A DNA stretch of 6,714 nt from Pseudomonadota bacterium (GTDB lineage: Bacteria; Pseudomonadota; Gammaproteobacteria; Burkholderiales; Burkholderiaceae): assembly GCA_029777935.1 (NCBI GenBank), contig JAKORH010000067.1:1-6714 (forward strand). The letters are read 5' to 3'. Below the pieces are notes generated by a model. The model was not told the origin of the DNA. It did no database searches and saw only the letters and a program-made list of their open reading frames with translations. Made by a program: the position numbers and the translations under genes. Positions 6,044 through 6,714 of the stretch are shown piece by piece (position 1 is the first letter of the stretch; each line of letters begins with the position of its first letter).

Positions 6044-6121
6044 CCCTCACCTCCGGTCCCTCTCCCGTAGGGAGAGGAATGAATAGCCCCTCTCCCTCTG
6101 GGAGAGGGGTTGGGGTGAGGG
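6044..6121. repeat. Inverted pair of REP-like elements (CCCTCACC...CCCTCTCCC type)
   Basis: Two copies of a short palindromic element face each other. The plus-strand copy (about 6044-6077) starts CCCTCACC and ends in the hairpin CCTCTCCC-GTA-GGGAGAGG (6059-6077). The minus-strand copy (about 6121-6087) starts CCCTCACCCCAACC and ends in the perfect 10-bp hairpin formed by 6087-6096 and 6100-6109. The outer CCCTCAC (6044-6050) and GTGAGGG (6115-6121) also pair, so the whole 78 bp can fold as one long structure, as in REPIN-type doublets. It fills most of the 115-bp gap between the ATPase stop and the permease start. Confidence 0.85.
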
Positions 6122-6143
6122 AGCATCGTTGTCCAAGGCACCA

Positions 6144-6714
6144 TCACCACGTGATCTCCTCGGGCGAAGCCTTGCTCGCGTTGATCGTCACCTCGGCGAT
6201 GCGCCCGTCCGCCATCCGCAGCACGCGGTCGGCGATCTTCGCGATCGGCGCGTTGTGCGTGATCACAGCGGCGGTGGTGCCGAGCTCGGCGTTGATCTTC
6301 GCGATCGCGGCGAGCACGAGCTTGCCGGTCGCGTAGTCGAGCGCGCCGGTCGGCTCGTCGCAAAGCAGCACGTCAGGCCGCTTGGCGATTGCGCGCGCGA
6401 TCGCCACTCGTTGCTGCTCGCCGCCGGAGAGCTGCGACGGATAGTGGTCGAGCCGGTCGCCGAGCCCCACTAGCGCGAGCGCATCCTCGGGGCGCATTGG
6501 ATCGACCGACATCTCGGTCACCAGCGCGACGTTTTCGCGCGCGGTCAGCGACGGGATCAGGTTGTAGAACTGGAACACGAAGCCGACATGCTCGCGCCGA
6601 TACCGCGTCAGCTCCGCCTCGTCTGCGTGCGTCAGGTCGTGGTCGCGCCACATCGCGGCTCCGCCGGTGGGCGTGTCGAGCCCGCCGAGGATGTTCAGCA
6701 GCGTCGACTTGCCG
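6144..6714 (-). CDS. ABC transporter ATP-binding protein (LolD/MacB type), 5'-partial
   Basis: This is the nucleotide-binding subunit that powers the exporter by ATP hydrolysis on the cytoplasmic face. The window starts inside Walker A: the first complete codons read [13 protein letters not shown], so about 40-50 N-terminal residues, including the first Walker A glycines, are missing. The other motifs are intact and in order: Q-loop [20 protein letters not shown], signature [16 protein letters not shown], Walker B with D-loop [12 protein letters not shown], and the H-loop histidine in AVITHNAP. The [14 protein letters not shown] and DEPTGALD wording is typical of the LolD/MacB/FtsE-like subfamily that pairs with FtsX-fold permeases. 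189 residues are visible, ending EEITW with TGA at 6146-6144. It precedes the permease gene by 115 bp and is presumably the first or an early gene of the operon, whose promoter lies outside the window. Confidence 0.95.
   Translation of the reverse strand, partial: GKSTLLNILGGLDTPTGGAAMWRDHDLTHADEAELTRYRREHVGFVFQFYNLIPSLTARENVALVTEMSVDPMRPEDALALVGLGDRLDHYPSQLSGGEQQRVAIARAIAKRPDVLLCDEPTGALDYATGKLVLAAIAKINAELGTTAAVITHNAPIAKIADRVLRMADGRIAEVTINASKASPEEITW

Noticed and set aside
3570..6050. An 826-codon open frame on the minus strand overlapping the permease gene in another frame
   Set aside because: Its translation is Arg/Ala-rich noise. The alternative frame gives a clean permease with TM helices and FtsX motifs, and the apparent end of this frame is translated palindrome sequence.
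5096..6070. A 324-codon plus-strand open frame opposite the permease
   Set aside because: It is antisense shadow, rich in Arg, His and Gln, with no recognisable domain and no ribosome-binding site.

Overview
The window is GC-rich DNA from a proteobacterium. The high GC content, the YqjD/YqjE-type stress-protein cluster, the IS701-family transposase and the two kinds of REP-like palindrome fit a betaproteobacterium (Burkholderiales-like) or a xanthomonad-like gammaproteobacterium. The sequence alone does not settle which, and there is no rRNA or tRNA to decide it.

Layout, left to right. (1) Bases 1 to about 203 are one end of an IS701-family insertion sequence. The first 46 residues of its transposase are read on the minus strand and run off the left edge. 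(2) Bases 204-1046, plus strand, hold an alpha/beta-hydrolase (secreted esterase-like) gene that has lost its start, signal peptide and N-terminal part. Recognisable homology begins exactly where the IS ends, so the IS most likely decapitated it. (3) Bases 1047-1207 are a convergent intergenic space with two perfect hairpins. (4) Bases 1208-2289, minus strand, are a tight three-gene operon of small membrane proteins: a DUF883/ElaB/YqjD-like protein, a YqjE-like 'phage holin family' protein and a third one-TM protein. (5) Bases 2374 to >6714, minus strand, are a three-gene exporter operon transcribed right to left: an ABC ATPase (LolD/MacB type, 5' end outside the window), a 785-residue permease with two FtsX/MacB repeats, and a HlyD/MacA-type periplasmic adaptor. 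Each of the two gene junctions carries a REP-like palindrome, and the two belong to different sequence families.

How the genes fit together. The ATPase, permease and adaptor should form an inner-membrane, ATP-driven machine that spans the periplasm. It would either hand substrate to a TolC-like outer-membrane channel encoded elsewhere or act on lipid or lipoprotein cargo; the substrate cannot be read from the sequence. The YqjD/YqjE-type operon is a separate unit associated, in the characterised E. coli case, with stationary phase, membrane and ribosomes. The esterase remnant and the IS are a local accessory scar.

No wholly new system is evident. The points most worth following are the IS/esterase junction with a possible IS-borne outward promoter, the palindromes at both exporter junctions, the fused double-FtsX permease paired with a HlyD adaptor, and the uncharacterised third member of the YqjD-type operon.
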